Below, piece by piece: positions 5,948 to 7,391 of a stretch of 7,391 bases of DNA. A model generated the notes under the pieces. That model saw only the letters and a list, made by a program, of their open reading frames with translations, searched no databases and was not told the DNA's origin. The translations under genes and the position numbers were made by a program. The DNA lies in assembly GCA_003233615.1 (NCBI GenBank), contig QIMB01000026.1, positions 1 to 7,391 on the forward strand, written 5' to 3'. Origin of the DNA: Nitrospirota bacterium. GTDB lineage: Bacteria > Nitrospirota > Nitrospiria > Nitrospirales > UBA8639. How positions within the stretch are numbered: position 1 is the first letter of the stretch; each line of letters begins with the position of its first letter.

Positions 5948-7054
5948 TCAACCTCCCAGTATTTGTTCTGTAAACACATCACTCTGCCAAAGGGTAACCC
6001 CCTTAAAGTCCCCGCTTAGTTCTTCATTGCAATTGGCGAAACGTGTTCCTGATCGGTCTGTTTTGCCGCTGGCCTGGTTTTGAATCCCTGAGATAACCCA
6101 TACATTTCCCCCCATTGTCGGCAATGGATCCAGTTCTGTTGAAGGTTCCAGAGTCAGCACAATAAGAGGGCATTTATGGTTACGAACACGTTCCAGTATT
6201 TCCCGGTTAAGGTGTATATCCTTGAACCCATAACCAATCACAAAGAAGGCTGTTGCTTTACCGATAGCTTTAGAGGCTTCGCTAAAAAGAGGGCCATGAA
6301 AATTGAGCGTTTCCTGGGATTTTGCAGCTCCTGGAGGCGCAATCATCGGCCAATAACCGTTTGGATGCTCATTGACCCACATGTTATTTTCAAAAAGTTC
6401 ATTATCTTTGTTTTTAAATAAATTTATCGATCCGTGAACCTTCATAAGCTCGACGTATGATATAGGGGTTTTTATACCCCGGCGTTTCCCCCCCATAGTT
6501 ACCGGGTTCCATTCATAAAGCCGTTCCCGGGCCTTTGACCAATCCTGGCGCCTCATGATCCCACCGTGATACCCGGTGATATAGGGTATATTTGCTTTTG
6601 AGCAAGCATACTCAATGAGCATGTCATAATTTGGCGTCACGACAGGCAAACGGGGCCAGGTAGGGGAAAGGTCCCGCATCAGTCGTTGCAGCAACGGCTC
6701 TCCCACCCATGTCTTCTTACCAAGCAAAACATCGTCTCTCAATGCCGCATCTTTTTTGACAATGAACTCAGCAGTACATCCGGCAATCTCATTTTGGAGA
6801 GATCCTGTTAGGTTTATTCCCGTGAGCGCTGTCTCAAGGTCAATACCCTTTCTCAATTTTTCGGCAACAGATATCCAACTATCCGTATCGTTGAGAATAG
6901 ATGTCAAAAGTTGATCTTTTAATGCGGGCATGCCCAATTCAGTATCCATTGCAACCGACGCGCCTGTGCCTACAAGAAGAAGCCAACGGTGTTGCTCCCT
7001 CATGACCGCGAGCAACGATTCTTTAATTGTTTTCAATTTGTCATCGTTGTTCAT
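5948..7054 (-). CDS. SIR2-fold NAD-binding defence effector (368 residues)
   Basis: This SIR2-like protein probably hydrolyses NAD+ on phage sensing, as SIR2 effectors in systems such as Thoeris, defence-associated sirtuins and SIR2-HerA do. The NAD-binding loop LLLVGTGASVAM is at 25-36, with GTGAS at 29-33, followed by LGMPAL (40-45). The catalytic-type Asn is N142 in VVTPNYDMLIEYA, and the catalytic-type His is H207 in KVHGSINLF. The distal NAD-site motif FVIGYGFKDIHLN is at 271-283. All residues expected for activity are present. This arrangement resembles the SIR2_2-type family, not histone-deacetylase sirtuins, and no zinc-binding Cys tetrad is seen. The start ATG at 7054 has only a weak GAG-containing site and overlaps the stop of a 58-residue ORF, suggesting coupled translation. 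HerA begins two bases after its stop. Codons 187-189 contain a run of seven G. The alternative activity, a nuclease, is known for some SIR2 relatives but seems less likely. Confidence 0.93.
   Translation of the reverse strand: MNNDDKLKTIKESLLAVMREQHRWLLLVGTGASVAMDTELGMPALKDQLLTSILNDTDSWISVAEKLRKGIDLETALTGINLTGSLQNEIAGCTAEFIVKKDAALRDDVLLGKKTWVGEPLLQRLMRDLSPTWPRLPVVTPNYDMLIEYACSKANIPYITGYHGGIMRRQDWSKARERLYEWNPVTMGGKRRGIKTPISYVELMKVHGSINLFKNKDNELFENNMWVNEHPNGYWPMIAPPGAAKSQETLNFHGPLFSEASKAIGKATAFFVIGYGFKDIHLNREILERVRNHKCPLIVLTLEPSTELDPLPTMGGNVWVISGIQNQASGKTDRSGTRFANCNEELSGDFKGVTLWQSDVFTEQILGG
5952..5957 (-). promoter_or_regulatory. Ribosome binding site deciding the herA start
   Basis: GGGAGG encodes the Gly-Gly end of the SIR2 protein and also lies six bases before the ATG at 5945. 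It favours that ATG over the TTG at 5951. Confidence 0.6.
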
Positions 7055-7227
7055 ATTAAATCTCGATAAATGGCTCCACCACTTCCAGCACCGATGAGTG
7101 CATTATGTCGTTCTTGGGACCTTGCCGGGACGAGTGTTTGAATCGTATCCCTGCGAAGAATCTTAACCAAGGGTTTCCTTATAATCGCATTTGCGTTCAT
7201 TGGCACCCATTCGCGATTCTTAATCAT
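7051..7227 (-). CDS. 58-residue basic small ORF overlapping the SIR2 start
   Basis: I read this ORF by hand: it begins MIKNREWVPMNANAIIRK and ends GAGSGGAIYRDLI, with no internal stop. Its TGA overlaps the SIR2 ATG (ATGA at 7051-7054), the same coupling used elsewhere in this operon. An in-frame TAG lies four codons upstream of its ATG, so it is not the end of a longer gene. It has about ten Arg/Lys and four acidic residues, a central stretch KPLVKILRRDTIQTLVPARS, and a Gly-rich end. No family is recognised. The weakness is the lack of a clear ribosome site before 7227. A second ATG at 7200 would give 49 residues. It may be a real first gene (a regulator or SIR2 partner), a leader peptide controlling SIR2, or chance. 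The overlap is the main support. Confidence 0.45.
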   Translation of the reverse strand: MIKNREWVPMNANAIIRKPLVKILRRDTIQTLVPARSQERHNALIGAGSGGAIYRDLI

Positions 7228-7288
7228 CTTAGAAAGCTATGATCCCACGAATCCCGTTTATGAAATTCCGAAGACTCCTTGAGCGTTT

Positions 7289-7317
7289 ATTATCCAGGGA
7301 CAAATGTTTTCCGATAA
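7289..7317 (-). promoter_or_regulatory. Weak candidate promoter for the operon
   Basis: On the minus strand GATAAT (7289-7294) matches the -10 consensus at five of six bases. A 17-base spacer separates it from TTATCG (7312-7317), which matches the -35 consensus at only three of six. Transcription would start near 7282, about 55 bases before the 58-residue ORF. It is the best candidate in the upstream region but could be fortuitous or need an activator. Confidence 0.3.
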
Positions 7318-7318
7318 C

Positions 7319-7329
7319 GCGGGACCCGC
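7319..7329. promoter_or_regulatory. GC-rich palindrome just upstream of the candidate -35
   Basis: GCGGGACCCGC is an 11-base palindrome around a central A, in otherwise AT-rich DNA, directly upstream of the candidate -35 box. It could be an operator half-site pair. Read on the plus strand it is followed by TGATTTTTT, so a weak terminator with a four-pair stem is an alternative. Neither is strong. Confidence 0.25.
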
Positions 7330-7330
7330 T

Positions 7331-7363
7331 GATTTTTTGATAATGATTTTTTGTGACTTTTTT
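7331..7363. repeat. Three spaced T-tracts upstream of the operon
   Basis: GATTTTTTG occurs at 7331-7339 and again at 7345-7353, followed by GACTTTTTT at 7355-7363. The T6 runs start at 7333, 7347 and 7358, so they are 14 and 11 bases apart. On the minus strand these are A-tracts upstream of the candidate promoter. They could bend DNA, recruit a nucleoid protein such as H-NS, or act as an UP-like element. No ORF or RNA gene is seen in 7228-7391. Confidence 0.3.
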
Positions 7364-7391
7364 CAGTGCAGTAGAAGGATGTAATGATATT

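Noticed and set aside
6462..6478. Inverted repeat GGGGT/ACCCC with a six-base loop
   Set aside because: It is a short stem inside SIR2 coding sequence with no T-tract or position suggesting a function. Chance is likely.
7319..7338. Rho-independent terminator on the plus strand (GC palindrome followed by T6)
   Set aside because: The stem can only be about four pairs with a three-base loop, and no plus-strand gene ends here.
1..7391. CRISPR array, tRNA, insertion sequence or att site
   Set aside because: I saw no regularly spaced repeats, cloverleaf candidates, transposase motifs or flanking direct repeats.

Overview
The window is a densely packed bacterial defence-type locus. Every gene I can support lies on the minus strand and reads right to left, and the last gene (mod) runs off the left edge. 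Neighbouring genes overlap by 3-13 bp or are separated by only a few bases, so this looks like one polycistronic transcript that starts near position 7280. The Shine-Dalgarno sites are strong and purine-rich, and hand-counted GC is roughly 45-50% overall. This says 'bacterium' but does not name a lineage. I see no tRNA, rRNA, insertion sequence or CRISPR array.

Layout, in order of transcription: (1) 7228-7391, a putative promoter region with T-tracts and a GC-rich palindrome. (2) 7051-7227, a 58-residue basic small ORF ending in an ATGA overlap with the next gene. (3) 5948-7054, a SIR2-fold protein with the NAD-binding and catalytic motifs intact. (4) 4194-5945, a HerA/FtsK-type hexameric ATPase with a HAS-barrel. 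(5) 2311-4197, a 628-residue AAA+/STAND-like ATPase starting at GTG, with a long C-terminal extension. (6) 1655-2323, a 222-residue protein of unknown family. (7) 1438-1638, a 66-residue charged small protein. (8) 1396-1428, a ten-residue ORF whose last seven residues repeat the N-terminus of the next gene. (9) <1-1399, the first 466 codons of a type III-style (beta-class) DNA methyltransferase, Mod.

SIR2 plus HerA is a known anti-phage pair (the Nezha or SIR2-HerA type), in which HerA assembles with an NAD-consuming SIR2 effector. Mod is the modification and specificity subunit of type III restriction systems, and res would normally follow it, here beyond the left edge. What looks unusual is the joining of both into one overlapping operon through an extra AAA+ ATPase and two unrecognised proteins. 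My inference is a multi-gene system in which Mod marks self DNA, the two ATPases sense or translocate foreign DNA, and SIR2 depletes NAD. The duplicated Mod N-terminus at 1374-1428 suggests that the SIR2-HerA-ATPase cassette was joined to a resident mod gene by recombination. Mod itself has a lower-GC central specificity region, consistent with an exchanged target-recognition domain.
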